Positions 42,009 to 54,323 are shown, counted from the stretch's first letter. The stretch: 64,000 bases of DNA from Nocardiopsis alba DSM 43377 (GCF_000341225.1 NZ_ANAC01000018.1:1-64000); one strand, 5' to 3'. Numbers and translations are program-made. The notes: generated from the sequence alone by a model not told the origin.

Positions 42009-45000
42009 CGACCAGAGCGCCAAGCTCGTCACAGCGCTGAGGTCGGCGTTGAAGGAGAACGCGCGCCTACGCGACCGCAACCGTGAGTTGGACACCCGGT
42101 CCGACCCGATCGCGATCGTCGGCATGGGGTGCCGGACCCCCGGGGGCGTCGACTCTCCCGAGGCGTTGTGGCGGCTCGTGTCCGAGGGACGCGAGGCGCT
42201 CTCCCCCCTGCCTCGTGACCGGGGCTGGGACCTGGACTCCCTTTCGGGGCACGATGGATCCACGCCGTCGTCCGCCACCGACCGGGGCGGTTTCCTCGAC
42301 GGGGCCGCGGACTTCGACGCCGCCTTCTTCGGGATCTCCCCCAAGGAGGCGGCCGCCATGGAACCCCAGCAGCGACAGCTGCTGGAGGTGTCGTGGGAGG
42401 CTCTGGAGCGCTCCGGGATCGACCCCTCGTCCCTGGCCGGGACCGCGACCGGCGTCTACATGGGCGTCACCGCGGCCGAGTACGGCCCGCGCATGTCGGA
42501 GGGGCCCGAGGACGGTCACCTGCTCACGGGGACCACGCCCAGCGTCGCCTCGGGGCGGATCGCCTACCTGTTGGGGTTGGAGGGACCGGCCCTGAGCGTC
42601 GACACGGCCTGTTCCTCCTCACTGGTCGCGGTCCATCTGGCGATGCGCGCCCTGCGCGAGGGCGAGTGCACGCTGGCCCTGGCCGGAGGAGCCACCGTCA
42701 TGGGCACCGCCGGGCTGCTCGCCGAGTTCACCCGTAAGCGGGGACTGTCCGCGGACGGTCGCTGCAAGGCCTTCGGGGAAGGGGCCGACGGCACCGGTTT
42801 CTCCGAAGGCGCCGGTGTGGTGGTACTGGAACGGCTCTCCGACGCCCGCCGCAACGGGCATCGCGTACTGGCCCTGCTGCGCGGCAGCGCCATCAATCAG
42901 GACGGGGCCTCCAACGGGCTGACCGCGCCCAGCGGGCCGGCCCAGGTACGGGTGGTCCGGTCGGCCCTGGAGGACGCGGGGCTCGGCCCGACGGACGTGG
43001 ACGCCGTGGAGGCGCACGGCACCGGTACCACCCTGGGCGACCCCATCGAGGCCCAGGCGCTCATCGAATCCTACGGCGTCGACCGGGAACGTCCCCTGCT
43101 CCTCGGTTCTCTCAAGTCCAACATCGGTCACACCCAGGCCGCCGCGGGGATCAACGGGCTCATCAAGGCCGTGTGCGCGTTGCGGGCCGGCGTCATGCCG
43201 CCCACCCTGCACGCCGACACCCCCACACCGCACGTGGACTGGGGCCGGGGCACGGTCCGCGTGGCCTCTACCTCCCACCCGCTGACCGGGGACGACCGTC
43301 CCGCCCGCATGGGGGTCTCCTCCTTCGGGATCAGCGGCACCAACGCCCACGCGATCGTCGAGGCGGTCGTCGAGGACGACCCCGCGGACGAGCGCACGGG
43401 CGGGAGCGCGCTCCTGCCCTTCGCGCTCTCTGCCCGCACCGAAGCGGCCCTGCGGGAACAGGCCCTGCGTCTGCGTTCGTACCTGGCCGACGGCGGAGAG
43501 CACGCGGCGACGGCCTCTCTCGCGCGCACCCTGGCCGTGGGGCGTTCGCGCATGGAGCACCGGGCGATCGTCCTGGCCGACGGCCGGGACACCCTGTCCG
43601 ACGCACTCGACGCCTTCGCCTCCGAAACCCCCGACACCCGGGTGGTGTCCGGTCGGTCGGCCCAGGGCGGGGTGACGGCGTTCGTCTACTCCGGCCAAGG
43701 GGCCCAACGCGTCGGTATGGGGCGTGAGCTGCACCGGAGGTATCCGGTCTTCGCCACGGCCCTGGACGAGGTCGTCGACGCCTTCGACCGCCACCTGGAG
43801 AGGCCGCTGCGTTCGGTGATGTGGGCCGAACCCGGCACTCCGGAGGCGGACCTGCTCGACGAGACCCTCTACACCCAGGCGTGCGTGTTCGCCTTCGAGG
43901 TCGCGCTCACCTGTCTGTTGGAGTCGGCGGGCCTGACACCCGACTACGTGATCGGACACTCCATCGGCGAACTGGCGGCCGCGTACGTGGCCGGAGCGTT
44001 CTCCCTGGAGGACGCCGTCACCCTGGTCGCCGCGCGCGGCCGCATCATGCAGGCCCTGCCCGAGGGCGGGGTCATGGTCGCGGTCCAGGCGGGGGAGGAG
44101 GAGGTCCGCCGAGCCCTGGAGGACGTCGAGGGGGTCGTCTCCCTCGCGGCCGTCAACTCTCCCGAGGGCGTGGTGCTGTCCGGAGAGGAGGACGCCGTGC
44201 TCACCGTGGCCGGGACGTTCTCCGACCGAGGACGCCGCACCCGCCGTCTGCCCGTGCGCCGGGCCTTCCACTCGGCACTCATGGACCCCGTCCTCGCCCC
44301 CTTCGCGCGGGCCGCCGACCAGGTCTCCTACCAGCGGCCTCGGATCCCGCTGGTGTCGAACCTGTCCGGTGGCCGGGCCGGGGACGAGATCCTCGAAGGC
44401 GACTACTGGGTGCGCCACGTGCGCGAGGCGGTCCGCTTCGGCGACGGCGTCGCGTATCTGAGCGAGGCCGGGGTCACCGAGTTCGTCGAGGTGGGTCCGG
44501 ACGGTTCCCTCGGTTCCATGGTGATGTCCTGCCCGGCCGCCGAGGGGGCGGAGGTCACCTCCCTGTTCGGACGGAGCCGCTCCGAGGAGGTCCTTTTCGT
44601 CGAGGGGCTCGCGGCCCTGTACACCCGCGGCGTCGAGGTGGGCTGGGGGGCGCTGCTGCCCGAGGGGCGGCTCCTCGGTGACCTGCCCACCTACCCCTTC
44701 CAGCGCCGTCGCTACTGGATGAACCCGCCGAACGAGGGACGCGTCGTCGTCGAGACCGGCGCCGCCACGTCCTCTCCGGCCGGGGAGGAACCCGGGGAAC
44801 GCCCCCTCGACGCGTCGACCTACCAAGAGGAATGGGTCCGCGCCCCAGGCGAGGGTCGTGCGGCCTCCACCGGAGCCTGGCTGCTGTTCGCCTCGGAGGA
44901 GGGGGACCCGGCCCTCAAGGAGTGCGTCCTCGACCTCGAAGGACACGGACACCGGGTCCGGGTCCTCCCGGTCCCGGACGGGGCGGACCGGGCCGGGACG

Positions 45001-46767
45001 GCGGAGTCCGTCGCCCGGGTCGAGGCGGAGATCGGCCCGCTGACCGGGGTCGCCCTGGTCGCCACGTCGACGGGGTCCGACGACGGACCCTCGACCCCGT
45101 CCCTCTCCCGGGACCATCGGACCGCGGTCGCCCTCCTCCAAGGGCTCGGCGACCTCGGAACCTCGCTTCCCCTGTGGTGCGTCACCCGGGGCGCGGTCGC
45201 GGCCGGCGGCGCTCGGGTGGTCGATCCCGGGGCCGCTCTGATCTGGGGCCTGGGCCGGGTCGCGGCCCAAGAGCACACCGACCGTTGGGGCGGTCTCGTC
45301 GACCTGCCCTCCGTGGAGGAGTCGGGCGCGGGAGAGACCCTCGGGGCGGTTCTGCGCGGCGGGGTCGCACCCGAGGAGGACCAGCTCGCGATTCGGGAGA
45401 GGGACGTCCTCGTCCGTCGCCTCGTGCGCGCCCCGCTCGACCGGACCCCCGCGGTCCGTGACGGCTCCCCCTCGGGAACCGTGCTCGTCACCGGTGGTAC
45501 CGGGGGACTCGGAGCGCATACGGCGCGCCGACTCGCCGAACGGGGGGCCGAACACCTGCTCCTGCTGAGCCGGAGGGGGAAGGACGCTCCGGGGAGCGAG
45601 GAGCTCGTGGCCGAGTTGAGGGCCGCGGGGGCCCGGGTGAGCCTCGTCGCCTGCGACGTGGCCGACCGTTCCGCCCTGGCCGCCGTCCTGGAGGAGATCC
45701 CGGAGGAGGCCCCTCTCACCGCGGTCTTCCATACGGCCGCCGCGCTCGACGACGCCTCCCTCGACGACCTCGGCCCCGAACAGATCGGCCGAGCCCTTCG
45801 GGCCAAGGCGGACGGTGCCGTGAACCTGCACCTCCTGACCCGGGACCACGACCTGTCGACCTTCGTCCTGTTCTCCTCGGTGGCGGCGGTCTTCGGGGTG
45901 ACGGGGCAGGGCAACTACGCCCCGGGCAACACCTTCTGTGAGGCGTTCGCCCACTACCGCAGGGGGCTGGGCCTGCCCGCGACCTCCATCGCCTGGGGCA
46001 CCTGGGCGGGGGCCGGGATGGCGGACGACGAGGTCGTGGCCGAACTCCTGCGCGGACACGGTCTGCCCCCGATGGACCCCCGACGCGCGGTGGGCGCCCT
46101 GGACCGGGTGCTCGAACGCGATCTCACGGCGCTCGCCGTCGCCGACATCGACTGGCCGAGGTTCCGTGCGGCCTTCACCGCGGCTCGTCCGAGTCCGCTC
46201 ATCGAGGGGATCGACCCCCACGAAGGTCGGGTCGGGGACACCGACGGGTCCGCCTCGGGCCCCGGGCGTCTGCGCGACCGGCTCTCGGAGCTCGGCCGTC
46301 CGGACCGGGAGCAGGCCCTCATCGCGCTCGTTCGTGACCAGGTGGCCGTGATCCTCGGTCACGGAAGCGGGGAGGAGGTGGAGGTGGACCGGAACCTGAA
46401 GGATCTGGGGATGGACTCGGCCGCGGCGGTCATGCTCCGCGGCAGGCTCGCCGGCCTGACCGGCCTGCCCCTGCCCGCCGCGCTCGCCTTCGACCATCCC
46501 ACCTGTGAGGCCCTGGGCCGTACGGTCGAGGAACGGATGTTCGGGGACTCCGAGCAGGTGGTGATGGAGCGGCTCGACGGTCTGGAGTCGGCCATGGGCG
46601 AGTACGACGGTTCGGGGGAAGGGCGGGAGGCCGTGGTCGAACGCCTTCGCGACCTGCTGCGCCGCTGGTCCCCCGAGGAATCACGTCCCACCGCCACCGA
46701 CCGAGAGGTCGAGTCGGCGTCCCGAGAGGAGCTCTTCGCCCTCATCGACGAGACGCTGAGCGACTGA
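41995..46767 (+). CDS. Type I PKS extension module 1: KS-AT(malonyl)-KR-ACP
   Basis: A 1590-residue protein. It opens with a coiled-coil docking helix (LVTALRSALKENARLRDRN), followed by KS (36-460) with TACSSS (Cys206), HGTGT and [12 protein letters not shown] (562-845) has GHSIGE and RAFHS (756-760), the malonyl-CoA signature. Next come the KR structural half (from about 942) and catalytic half (1162-1335), with TGGTGGLG, LDD (B-type stereochemistry) and Tyr1308/Asn1312 intact. ACP Ser1475. There is no DH or ER. The C-terminal docking helices end SREELFALIDETLSD. The ATG at 41995 (GGAG eight bases before) overlaps the PKS-1 stop by 14 bases. It should add two carbons and leave a beta-hydroxyl. 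Confidence 0.93.
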   Translation: MATDSDQSAKLVTALRSALKENARLRDRNRELDTRSDPIAIVGMGCRTPGGVDSPEALWRLVSEGREALSPLPRDRGWDLDSLSGHDGSTPSSATDRGGFLDGAADFDAAFFGISPKEAAAMEPQQRQLLEVSWEALERSGIDPSSLAGTATGVYMGVTAAEYGPRMSEGPEDGHLLTGTTPSVASGRIAYLLGLEGPALSVDTACSSSLVAVHLAMRALREGECTLALAGGATVMGTAGLLAEFTRKRGLSADGRCKAFGEGADGTGFSEGAGVVVLERLSDARRNGHRVLALLRGSAINQDGASNGLTAPSGPAQVRVVRSALEDAGLGPTDVDAVEAHGTGTTLGDPIEAQALIESYGVDRERPLLLGSLKSNIGHTQAAAGINGLIKAVCALRAGVMPPTLHADTPTPHVDWGRGTVRVASTSHPLTGDDRPARMGVSSFGISGTNAHAIVEAVVEDDPADERTGGSALLPFALSARTEAALREQALRLRSYLADGGEHAATASLARTLAVGRSRMEHRAIVLADGRDTLSDALDAFASETPDTRVVSGRSAQGGVTAFVYSGQGAQRVGMGRELHRRYPVFATALDEVVDAFDRHLERPLRSVMWAEPGTPEADLLDETLYTQACVFAFEVALTCLLESAGLTPDYVIGHSIGELAAAYVAGAFSLEDAVTLVAARGRIMQALPEGGVMVAVQAGEEEVRRALEDVEGVVSLAAVNSPEGVVLSGEEDAVLTVAGTFSDRGRRTRRLPVRRAFHSALMDPVLAPFARAADQVSYQRPRIPLVSNLSGGRAGDEILEGDYWVRHVREAVRFGDGVAYLSEAGVTEFVEVGPDGSLGSMVMSCPAAEGAEVTSLFGRSRSEEVLFVEGLAALYTRGVEVGWGALLPEGRLLGDLPTYPFQRRRYWMNPPNEGRVVVETGAATSSPAGEEPGERPLDASTYQEEWVRAPGEGRAASTGAWLLFASEEGDPALKECVLDLEGHGHRVRVLPVPDGADRAGTAESVARVEAEIGPLTGVALVATSTGSDDGPSTPSLSRDHRTAVALLQGLGDLGTSLPLWCVTRGAVAAGGARVVDPGAALIWGLGRVAAQEHTDRWGGLVDLPSVEESGAGETLGAVLRGGVAPEEDQLAIRERDVLVRRLVRAPLDRTPAVRDGSPSGTVLVTGGTGGLGAHTARRLAERGAEHLLLLSRRGKDAPGSEELVAELRAAGARVSLVACDVADRSALAAVLEEIPEEAPLTAVFHTAAALDDASLDDLGPEQIGRALRAKADGAVNLHLLTRDHDLSTFVLFSSVAAVFGVTGQGNYAPGNTFCEAFAHYRRGLGLPATSIAWGTWAGAGMADDEVVAELLRGHGLPPMDPRRAVGALDRVLERDLTALAVADIDWPRFRAAFTAARPSPLIEGIDPHEGRVGDTDGSASGPGRLRDRLSELGRPDREQALIALVRDQVAVILGHGSGEEVEVDRNLKDLGMDSAAAVMLRGRLAGLTGLPLPAALAFDHPTCEALGRTVEERMFGDSEQVVMERLDGLESAMGEYDGSGEGREAVVERLRDLLRRWSPEESRPTATDREVESASREELFALIDETLSD

Positions 46768-46914
46768 CCCCGACCCCGCGACGGCGAGGACATGGGCCGG
46801 GACGCCCCCAGGGCGCTCCCGGTCCCGCTCGCGGGCGCCCGAGACCACCATCCAACGCGAACCCCCGTGCCTGGCCACCAGCGCGCGGGAAGACGAAGCG
46901 GTGAGGCAGAAGCA

Positions 46915-49900
46915 ATGACCGACGACGCCCGGCTCCTCGACTACCTCAAACGGGTCACGACCGACCTGCGCCGAACGCGCTCGGAGCTCGACACGCTCAA
47001 GGAGCGGGACTCCGAGCCGATCGCGATCGTGGGGACGGGATGCCGCCTGCCCGGCGGCACGGACACCCCCGACGCCCTCTGGGACCTGCTCGACGCCGGA
47101 GAGGAGGTGATCGGGGGACTGCCGACCGACCGGGGGTGGAACCTCGACGACATGCTCGGGCGCCCGGGCATGTCCCGGAGGGGCGGTTTCCTCAGGGACG
47201 CCGCGGGCTTCGACGCCGGGTTCTTCGGGATCTCCTCCCGAGAGGCGGAGGCGATGGACCCGCAGCAACGGCTGATGCTGGAGGTGACCTGGGAGGCCCT
47301 CGAACGCGCCGGTATCGACCCGGACTCCTTGAGCGAGAGCCCCACCGGCGTGTTCACCGGCATCAGCATGGTCGACTACGCCGGAGCCCTGACCTCCGGG
47401 ACCCACCCCGTCCCCCCGGGAGCCGAGGGGTACCTGATGGCCGGAACGGCCCCCAGCGTGGCCTCGGGCCGGATCGCCTACACCCTGGGGCTCCACGGCC
47501 CCGCGTTGACCGTGGACACGGCCTGTTCCTCCTCCCTCGTGGCCATCCACCTGGCGGCTCGTGCCCTACGCCGGGGCGAGTGCTCCCTCGCGCTGGCCGG
47601 AGGCGCGACGGTCCTGACCGGTCCGAGCCTGTTCACCGAGTCCGCGAAACAGGGCGCGCTCTCCCCGGACGGTCGCTGCAAGGCCTTCGGTGAGGGGGCC
47701 GACGGAACCGGCTTCGGTGAGGGGGCCGCCGTCGTCGTGCTGGAACGGCTCTCGGACGCCGTCCGCAACGGTCACCGGGTCCTCGCCGTCGTCCGAGGCG
47801 GAGCCGTGAACCAGGACGGGGCCTCCAACGGGCTGACCGCGCCGAACGGCCGGGCCCAGGTACGGGTCCTGCGCGAGGCCCTCGCCGACGCGGCCCTGAC
47901 CGTCGACGACATCGACGTGATCGAGGCCCACGGCACCGGGACGCGTCTGGGCGACCCGATCGAGGCCGGGGCCCTGCTGGAGGTGTACTCCCGGAGGCGG
48001 ACCCCGGACCCGCTGTGGCTCGGGTCGGTGAAGTCGAACCTGGGCCACACCCAGGCCGCGGCGGGCGTGGCGTCCGTCATCAAGATGGTGTCGGCCCTGG
48101 AGCACGAGAGGCTCCCCCGCACCCTGCACGCCGACGAGCCCTCCCCCTTGGTGGACTGGTCCTCGGGGCCGGTCCGAGTACTGAACGAGCCGGTGTCGTG
48201 GCCTCGCGGCGAGCGTCCGCGCCGGGCCGGGATCTCCTCGTTCGGGATCAGCGGCACCAACGCGCACCTGATCGTCGAGGAGGCGCCCACGAACGAGGAC
48301 GCGGAGCCCGCGCCCCCGCGGCCCCCGCTGATCCGGGGCGGTCGCGTGTGGCCGCTGTCCGCCCGCGGTGACGGGGCCCTGACCGAACAGGCCGACCGAC
48401 TGCGCACGAGCCTGGAGGGGGCCGACCGTTCGGTCGTCTCCGGCGCCGCGCGGACCCTGGCGACCGCGCGCCCCCACTTCTCCCAGCGGGCCGCGGTGGT
48501 CGGCGGTGACGAGGAACGGTTGTTCGAGGGGCTTCGCGCCCTCGCGGCCGGAGAGTCCTCGGAACGGGTGGTCACCGGTCGCGTCCCCCGGAAGGGGCGT
48601 GGCCGTCCCGTGTTCGTCTTTCCCGGTCATGGAGGCCAGTGGGAGGGTATGGCGAAGGAGCTGCTCGACGCCTCGCCGCTCTTCGCCGAGTCCATCGAGG
48701 AGTGCGAACGCGCCCTGGAGCCGTACGTCGACTGGTCCTTGAAGGCCGTCCTTCGGGGAGAGCCGGGGGCGCCTCCGCTGCTCGGCGAGGGGTCCCGGGT
48801 CGAGGTGCTGCAACCCGCGTCGTGGGCGGTCCTGGTGTCCCTGTCACGCCTGTGGCGGGCGGCGGGCGTGGAACCCGCCGCCGTGGTCGGTCACTCGCAG
48901 GGCGAGGTGGCCGCCGCCTGCGCGGCCGGCATCCTCTCCCTGGAGGACGGGGCCCGGGTCGCCACGTGCCGTAGCGGTGTCCTGCGCGAACTGGCCGGAG
49001 AGGGCGGGGCCGCGGTGGTCTCCCTCGGAGCCGGTCGGACCGCCGAACTGGTGGCGCCCTGGGGCGACCGGATCGGCGTGGCCGGGGCCAACGGTCCGGA
49101 ATCGACGGTGGTCACCGGGGAAGGGGGCGCGATCGCCGAGTTCGTCGAATGGTGCGAACACCACGGCGAACACGCGCGCGCCTTCGACGTGGACTACACA
49201 TCGCACTGCTCCCTGGTGGACCGGGTCGAGGACCGTATGCGTTCCGGTCTCGCCGGTATCGCTCCGCGGGCGGGCGACGTGCCCTTCTACTCCACGGTGG
49301 CGCCCCGACCCACCCTGGAACCGGGGGACGAGCCGGAGGAGCGGCCTCTGGACGGAGCCTCCCTCGACGCCGATTACTGGTACCGCAACCTGAGGCACGG
49401 TGTGCTCCTGGAACCGGTGATCCGCCGTCTGGTGGAACGGACCGACGCGTTCGTCGAGATCGGTCCGCACCCGGTCCTCTCCGTACCGATCAGGCAGACA
49501 CTGGAGGCGACGGGGAACGCCGACCGGCCGGTCGTGCACACGCTCCGACGGGGAGAGGACTCCGCGGAACGCTTCGCCAAGGCCCTGGCCGAGGCGCACT
49601 GCGTCGGTGTCGACATCGACTGGGGTCGAGTCCTCGGGGACGAGGAGAAGGCCCCGACGCCGGCCGAACTTCCCACCTACCCCTTCCAACACGAGCGGTA
49701 CTGGATCGAGACCCCCAAGGGAACGGCCGACCCCGAGGCCCTGGGGCTCCAGAGCGCGGACCACCCCCTCCTCGGGGCGCGTGTCCCGGTGGCGGGCACG
49801 GGGCAGGTCCTGCTGACCGGCTCCCTGGATCCCGCCAGGACCACCTGGCTGGCCGACCACGGCCTGTCGGGCCGTGTCCTGCTCGCCGGCTGCGCGACCG

Positions 49901-52900
49901 TGGAGATGCTCCTGCACGCCGGTCGACTCTGCGACGGCCCGGAGATCGCCGACCTGACCCTGCACACCCCCTTGGAACTGGACGAGGACGGGACCGCGGT
50001 CCAGGTCGTCGTCGACGGGCCCGACGTTCGGGGCCGACGCGGGGTGCGTGTCCTGTCCGCCTCCGCCGACGGCCGGACGTGGACCGTGCACGCCGAAGGC
50101 GGACTCGCGCCCGCCACCGGCACCGAACCGATCGCGGCGACGCTCCCCGGACCGGAGGCCCGGCCCCTGCCCGCGCAGGACGCCTACGCCTTCTTCGAGA
50201 CCCAGGGGATCCACTACGGCGAGTCCTTCCGCGGCCTTCGGAAGGCGTGGGCCGACTCCGAACGGGTGTGGGCCGAGATCGCCCTGGACACGCCGCCCTC
50301 GGACGCCCACGCCATGGCGGGCCCCCACCCGGCCTTGCTGGACGCCGGGTTGCAGGCGCTCATGCTGCGTCACCTGTTCGACGGCTCCCGTGCCCGCCGG
50401 CTGATGCCCTTCGGGTGGAGCGGGGTCCGTCTGCACGCCACCGCCACCCCCTCCCGCGCGCGGGTCGAGCTCACGGAGACCGGCCCCGACGTCTACCGGG
50501 TCCTGGTCACCGACCCCGAGGGCACGCCCCTGCTGTCGGTGGACGAACTGACCGTGCGCGAGGCCCCTGCGGACCGGGACACCGGGAACGGGGCGCTCTT
50601 CCGGCAGGTGTGGGAGGGGCCCATGGGCCCGCGGGAGGGCACGACCGTTCCCGAACCGGGCCGATGGGTCCTACTCGGTGGAGAGCCCCTGGACGGGGTG
50701 CCCCACCACCATGACCTCCAGGCTCTGAGGGCCGAGCTGGACGGTGGAGCGGCCGCCCCCGAACTGATCCTCTGGGAGGCGGGGGTGGACGAGGGCGTCG
50801 AACCCGCCCGGGTCCTCTCCGAACTGCGCCGTACCCTGGCGACCCTGCGAGGATGGCTGGACGACGAACGTCTCGCCGCGACGAGGTTCCTCGTCCTCAC
50901 CCGGGGCGCCGTCCATCCGACGGACGACGACGAGGCCCCGCGCGCCAACCCCGTGGGCGGAGCGGTATGGGGTCTGGTGGCCTCCGCCGACACCGAACAC
51001 CCGGGCCGATTCCTCCTGCTGGACACCGACCGGACCACCACGTCCCTCGTGGCCGAGGCGGTCGGGGCCGGCGAGCCGCGTCTGGCCGCCCGGGGCGGCC
51101 TACTGTACGCGCCGCGCCTGGCCGAGACCGAGCCGGAGGGGGAGGGCTTCACCCTGCCGATCCGCGAGCCCTCCTGGCGCCTGCGTACCGAGGGCGGAGG
51201 GGTCGTCGACGGCATCGACGCCGTCCCCGACCCGGACCAGTGGCGGGCCCTGGAACCCCGGGAGATCCGCGTGGCGGTACGGGCCGCCGGAGTCAACTTC
51301 CGCGACGTCCTGATGTGCGTGGGGATGTATCCCGAGCCGGGCAACATCGGCAACGAGGGATCCGGTGTGGTCCTGGAGGTCGGACCGGACGTCGAGGGCA
51401 TGGTCCCCGGAGACCGGGTCATGGGACTGTTCCCGGGGGCGTTCGGGCCGGTCGCGGTCGCCGACCACCGCTATCTGACGAAGGTCCCCGAGGGATGGGA
51501 CCACGCCGACGCGGCGGCGCTCCCGGTCGTCTACCTGACCGCCTACCTCGCGCTGGTCGAGGAGGCCGACCTGAGGACGGGGGAGACCCTGCTCGTCCAC
51601 TCGGCGGCCGGCGGCGTCGGTCTGGCGGCCCTGGGCATCGCCCGTCACCTGGGCGTGCGCGTCCTGGCGACCGCCAGCCCGGAGAAGTGGGACCTGCTCA
51701 GGGAGGCCGGGCTCGGCGAGGACGAGATCTCCGGCTCCCGCGACCTCGACTTCGAGGAACGGTTCCGCGCGGTGGCCGGCGGCGTGGACGTGGTGCTCAA
51801 CTCCCTCACCGGTGAGGCGATCGACGCCTCCCTGCGACTGCTGAGGCCCGGAGGGCGCTTCGCCGAACTGGGACGCAACGAGCTGCGCGACCCCGAACGG
51901 ATCGCGGCCGAACACGACGGAGTCCGGTACCGCGCCTTCAACGTGCTGGAGCTGGGCCCCGACCGGATCCAGCGCGCCTTCGACGCGCTGGTGCCGCTCT
52001 GGGAGAGCGGGGCCCTGCCCGCCATCCCGATCACCCGCCATCCGATCGAGAACGCGGTCGAGGCCTTCCGGGCCATGCAGCAGGGACGGAACGTCGGAAA
52101 GATCGTCCTGGAGCAGTCCACCCGCTTCCGCCCGGGCGGCACGGTGATGATCACCGGAGGGGTCGGCCGACTCGGCGTGCTGTTCGCGCGCCACCTCGTG
52201 ATCCGTCACGGTGTCCGGGAACTGCTCCTGCTCGGACGCAAGGGGATCGAGACCCCCGGCGCACGTGAACTCGTCGCCGAGCTGGAGGTCCTCGGAGCGC
52301 GTGTGCGGATCGAGGCCTGCGACGTCGCCGACGAGGACCGTCTCGCGGAGGTCCTGGCCGGTGTCCCGGAGGAGCACCCGCTCACCGCGGTGGTGCACGG
52401 GGCGGCCCGGATCGACGACGCGACGGTCGCCGGTCTGACCGAGGAGACCATGGAGCGGGTGCTCCGTCCCAAGGTCCAAGGCGCGTGGAACCTCCACAGG
52501 CTGACCGCCGACCTCGACCTGGACGCCTTCGTCCTGTTCTCCTCCGCCGCCGGTGTGCTCGGCAACGCCGGACAGTCCGCCTACGCCGCGGCCAACTCCT
52601 ACCTGGACGTCCTGGCGCGGCACCGCCGTGAACAGGGTCTTCCGGCGCAGTCGCTGGCCTGGGGGCGTTGGGGCGATGGAAGCCAGGTGTGGGAGGAGCT
52701 GGACGAGGTCACGACCGCGCGCATGTCCCGCGTGTGGGGTATGGAGGCCATCGAGGAGGACGAGGGACGCGCTCTGCTGGACGCGGCCCTGGCCACCGGA
52801 CACGCCCACGTGATCCCGCTCCCGCTCGACCTGGCCGGGCTCCGGGGACGGGCGGCCACCGGGGGCTCGATCCCCGCGATACTTCGAGGACTGGTGACGA

Positions 52901-54066
52901 TGCCCGCCGACGGAGCCGGGGGGACGGTCGGGCACGACACCGCCGAACGGGTGCGCGCCGCCCGCCCCGGCACGGAGCGCAGGGAACTGTTCACCCGTCT
53001 GATCGGCGAGCGGGCCGCCGAGATCCTCGGTCATCGAGAGGGTTTCGGAGACGACCGGGACTTCCTGGAGTCCGGGTTCGATTCGCTCACGGCGGTCGAA
53101 CTCCGGAATCACCTCCAAGAGCTCAGCGGGACCCACCTGCGCTCCTCCCTGGTGTTCCAGTACCGGTCGCCCCGTTCCCTGGCCGAGTACGTCGACGAGC
53201 GGATGAGCGAGGACGTCACCGACGCCCCGTCGTCGGCTCCGGAGGAGACGGAGGGCAACGGCAGCCTCGTCGGCCTCTTCCTGGAGGCCTGCGAGTCGGG
53301 GCGTCACCAGGACGCGATGAGTCTGGCCGTGACGGCGTCGAGGGCGCGGAAGGTCTTCACCGACCGGGACGCCCCGGTGGTCCGGGCCACCGCCCTGGCG
53401 TCGGGGGAACGTGAGCCCGTGCTGATCTGCCACCCGTCGCTGGTGATGACCTCGGGACCCCAGGAGTTCTCCCGGTTCGCCACCACCTGGCACGGCCGAC
53501 GCGACCTGTACTCCCTGTCCGCTCCCGGCTATCTTCCCGGAGAACCCCTCCCCACCGACCTGGACACCTTCGTCCGATTGCAGACGGAGGCCACCCTGGA
53601 GGCCGCCGGAGGACGCCCGTTCGTCCTGGTCGGCCGCTCCTCGGGGGGATGGGCCGCGCACGCGGTCGCCGAGGAACTGGTCAGGAGGGGGACCCCCGCC
53701 ACCGGCCTGATCCTGCTCGACACGGCCTACCCCGGGGACGCCGAACTCCTGCCTCTGGTCACCGAGTTCGTCACCGAGCGGGCCGGTGAGTTCGAGCTCA
53801 TGGACACCACGAGGCTCACCGCCATGGGCGCCTACCTCGACCTCTTCGCCGACTGGCGGCCGAGCATGACCGTGCCCGGCACGGTCCAGCTACGACCCAC
53901 CAGTCCGGTGGTGACCTCCACCGGGGCGAAGTTGGCGATGGACTGGATCTGGCCCGGAGAGCACACCCGGGTCGACGTGCCCGGCGACCACTTCACCATG
54001 CTGGAGGAGCACGCGGCGGCCTCCGCCGTCGCGGTGGAGGAGGTCCTCGGCGGAGACCGGGGCTGA
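46915..54066 (+). CDS. Type I PKS extension module 2 with release: KS-AT-DH-ER-KR-ACP-TE
   Basis: A 2383-residue protein. Docking helix [21 protein letters not shown] (32-458) with Cys204; AT (565-855) with GHSQGE and an unusual YTSH (761-764), so methylmalonyl or a larger alkylmalonyl unit. DH (948-1218) has His982 and [10 protein letters not shown], but Ala991 stands in place of the usual Pro. ER (1442-1732) has VNFRDVL and [11 protein letters not shown] (1742-1922) has [11 protein letters not shown] and intact Lys, Tyr1890, Asn1894. ACP Ser2057. TE (2168-2381) has GRSSGG (Ser2242), LLDTAYP and GDHF. Full beta-reduction and then hydrolysis or lactonisation are expected. GTGAGG precedes the ATG. 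The protein ends the PKS operon. Confidence 0.93.
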   Translation: MTDDARLLDYLKRVTTDLRRTRSELDTLKERDSEPIAIVGTGCRLPGGTDTPDALWDLLDAGEEVIGGLPTDRGWNLDDMLGRPGMSRRGGFLRDAAGFDAGFFGISSREAEAMDPQQRLMLEVTWEALERAGIDPDSLSESPTGVFTGISMVDYAGALTSGTHPVPPGAEGYLMAGTAPSVASGRIAYTLGLHGPALTVDTACSSSLVAIHLAARALRRGECSLALAGGATVLTGPSLFTESAKQGALSPDGRCKAFGEGADGTGFGEGAAVVVLERLSDAVRNGHRVLAVVRGGAVNQDGASNGLTAPNGRAQVRVLREALADAALTVDDIDVIEAHGTGTRLGDPIEAGALLEVYSRRRTPDPLWLGSVKSNLGHTQAAAGVASVIKMVSALEHERLPRTLHADEPSPLVDWSSGPVRVLNEPVSWPRGERPRRAGISSFGISGTNAHLIVEEAPTNEDAEPAPPRPPLIRGGRVWPLSARGDGALTEQADRLRTSLEGADRSVVSGAARTLATARPHFSQRAAVVGGDEERLFEGLRALAAGESSERVVTGRVPRKGRGRPVFVFPGHGGQWEGMAKELLDASPLFAESIEECERALEPYVDWSLKAVLRGEPGAPPLLGEGSRVEVLQPASWAVLVSLSRLWRAAGVEPAAVVGHSQGEVAAACAAGILSLEDGARVATCRSGVLRELAGEGGAAVVSLGAGRTAELVAPWGDRIGVAGANGPESTVVTGEGGAIAEFVEWCEHHGEHARAFDVDYTSHCSLVDRVEDRMRSGLAGIAPRAGDVPFYSTVAPRPTLEPGDEPEERPLDGASLDADYWYRNLRHGVLLEPVIRRLVERTDAFVEIGPHPVLSVPIRQTLEATGNADRPVVHTLRRGEDSAERFAKALAEAHCVGVDIDWGRVLGDEEKAPTPAELPTYPFQHERYWIETPKGTADPEALGLQSADHPLLGARVPVAGTGQVLLTGSLDPARTTWLADHGLSGRVLLAGCATVEMLLHAGRLCDGPEIADLTLHTPLELDEDGTAVQVVVDGPDVRGRRGVRVLSASADGRTWTVHAEGGLAPATGTEPIAATLPGPEARPLPAQDAYAFFETQGIHYGESFRGLRKAWADSERVWAEIALDTPPSDAHAMAGPHPALLDAGLQALMLRHLFDGSRARRLMPFGWSGVRLHATATPSRARVELTETGPDVYRVLVTDPEGTPLLSVDELTVREAPADRDTGNGALFRQVWEGPMGPREGTTVPEPGRWVLLGGEPLDGVPHHHDLQALRAELDGGAAAPELILWEAGVDEGVEPARVLSELRRTLATLRGWLDDERLAATRFLVLTRGAVHPTDDDEAPRANPVGGAVWGLVASADTEHPGRFLLLDTDRTTTSLVAEAVGAGEPRLAARGGLLYAPRLAETEPEGEGFTLPIREPSWRLRTEGGGVVDGIDAVPDPDQWRALEPREIRVAVRAAGVNFRDVLMCVGMYPEPGNIGNEGSGVVLEVGPDVEGMVPGDRVMGLFPGAFGPVAVADHRYLTKVPEGWDHADAAALPVVYLTAYLALVEEADLRTGETLLVHSAAGGVGLAALGIARHLGVRVLATASPEKWDLLREAGLGEDEISGSRDLDFEERFRAVAGGVDVVLNSLTGEAIDASLRLLRPGGRFAELGRNELRDPERIAAEHDGVRYRAFNVLELGPDRIQRAFDALVPLWESGALPAIPITRHPIENAVEAFRAMQQGRNVGKIVLEQSTRFRPGGTVMITGGVGRLGVLFARHLVIRHGVRELLLLGRKGIETPGARELVAELEVLGARVRIEACDVADEDRLAEVLAGVPEEHPLTAVVHGAARIDDATVAGLTEETMERVLRPKVQGAWNLHRLTADLDLDAFVLFSSAAGVLGNAGQSAYAAANSYLDVLARHRREQGLPAQSLAWGRWGDGSQVWEELDEVTTARMSRVWGMEAIEEDEGRALLDAALATGHAHVIPLPLDLAGLRGRAATGGSIPAILRGLVTMPADGAGGTVGHDTAERVRAARPGTERRELFTRLIGERAAEILGHREGFGDDRDFLESGFDSLTAVELRNHLQELSGTHLRSSLVFQYRSPRSLAEYVDERMSEDVTDAPSSAPEETEGNGSLVGLFLEACESGRHQDAMSLAVTASRARKVFTDRDAPVVRATALASGEREPVLICHPSLVMTSGPQEFSRFATTWHGRRDLYSLSAPGYLPGEPLPTDLDTFVRLQTEATLEAAGGRPFVLVGRSSGGWAAHAVAEELVRRGTPATGLILLDTAYPGDAELLPLVTEFVTERAGEFELMDTTRLTAMGAYLDLFADWRPSMTVPGTVQLRPTSPVVTSTGAKLAMDWIWPGEHTRVDVPGDHFTMLEEHAAASAVAVEEVLGGDRG

Positions 54067-54113
54067 GCCCGGTCCGGGCCCTGGACGTGCCCCGGACACG
54101 ACGTCTCTCCCCG

Positions 54114-54147
54114 CGGGGCCTCTCGGTGTCGACACCGAGAGGCCCCG
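54114..54147 (+). terminator. Palindromic terminator after the PKS operon
   Basis: A perfect 34-base palindrome (17-bp arms around TC|GA) starts 48 bases after the last PKS stop and gives a very stable hairpin. Confidence 0.75.
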
Positions 54148-54323
54148 TTCTCGGTGAGGCCTCTCCTCGGAACAAACCGTCCCTCGGGGGCGTTCTCAAC
54201 GAGGTGCGCCCGGGGGCCGCCCCCGGCCCGGAGCCGCCCGCGCCGTCCGGCTCCACCGGCCGGCCCCGTGTCGGCCCGCCCACCGGGAAAACCGGTTGCG
54301 GTCCCTCTTAACCTTGAGTACTG

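Noticed and set aside
42619-46497. Long open frame antisense to PKS-2
   Set aside because: Same high-GC shadow effect; the plus strand carries clear KS, AT, KR and ACP motifs over the whole length.
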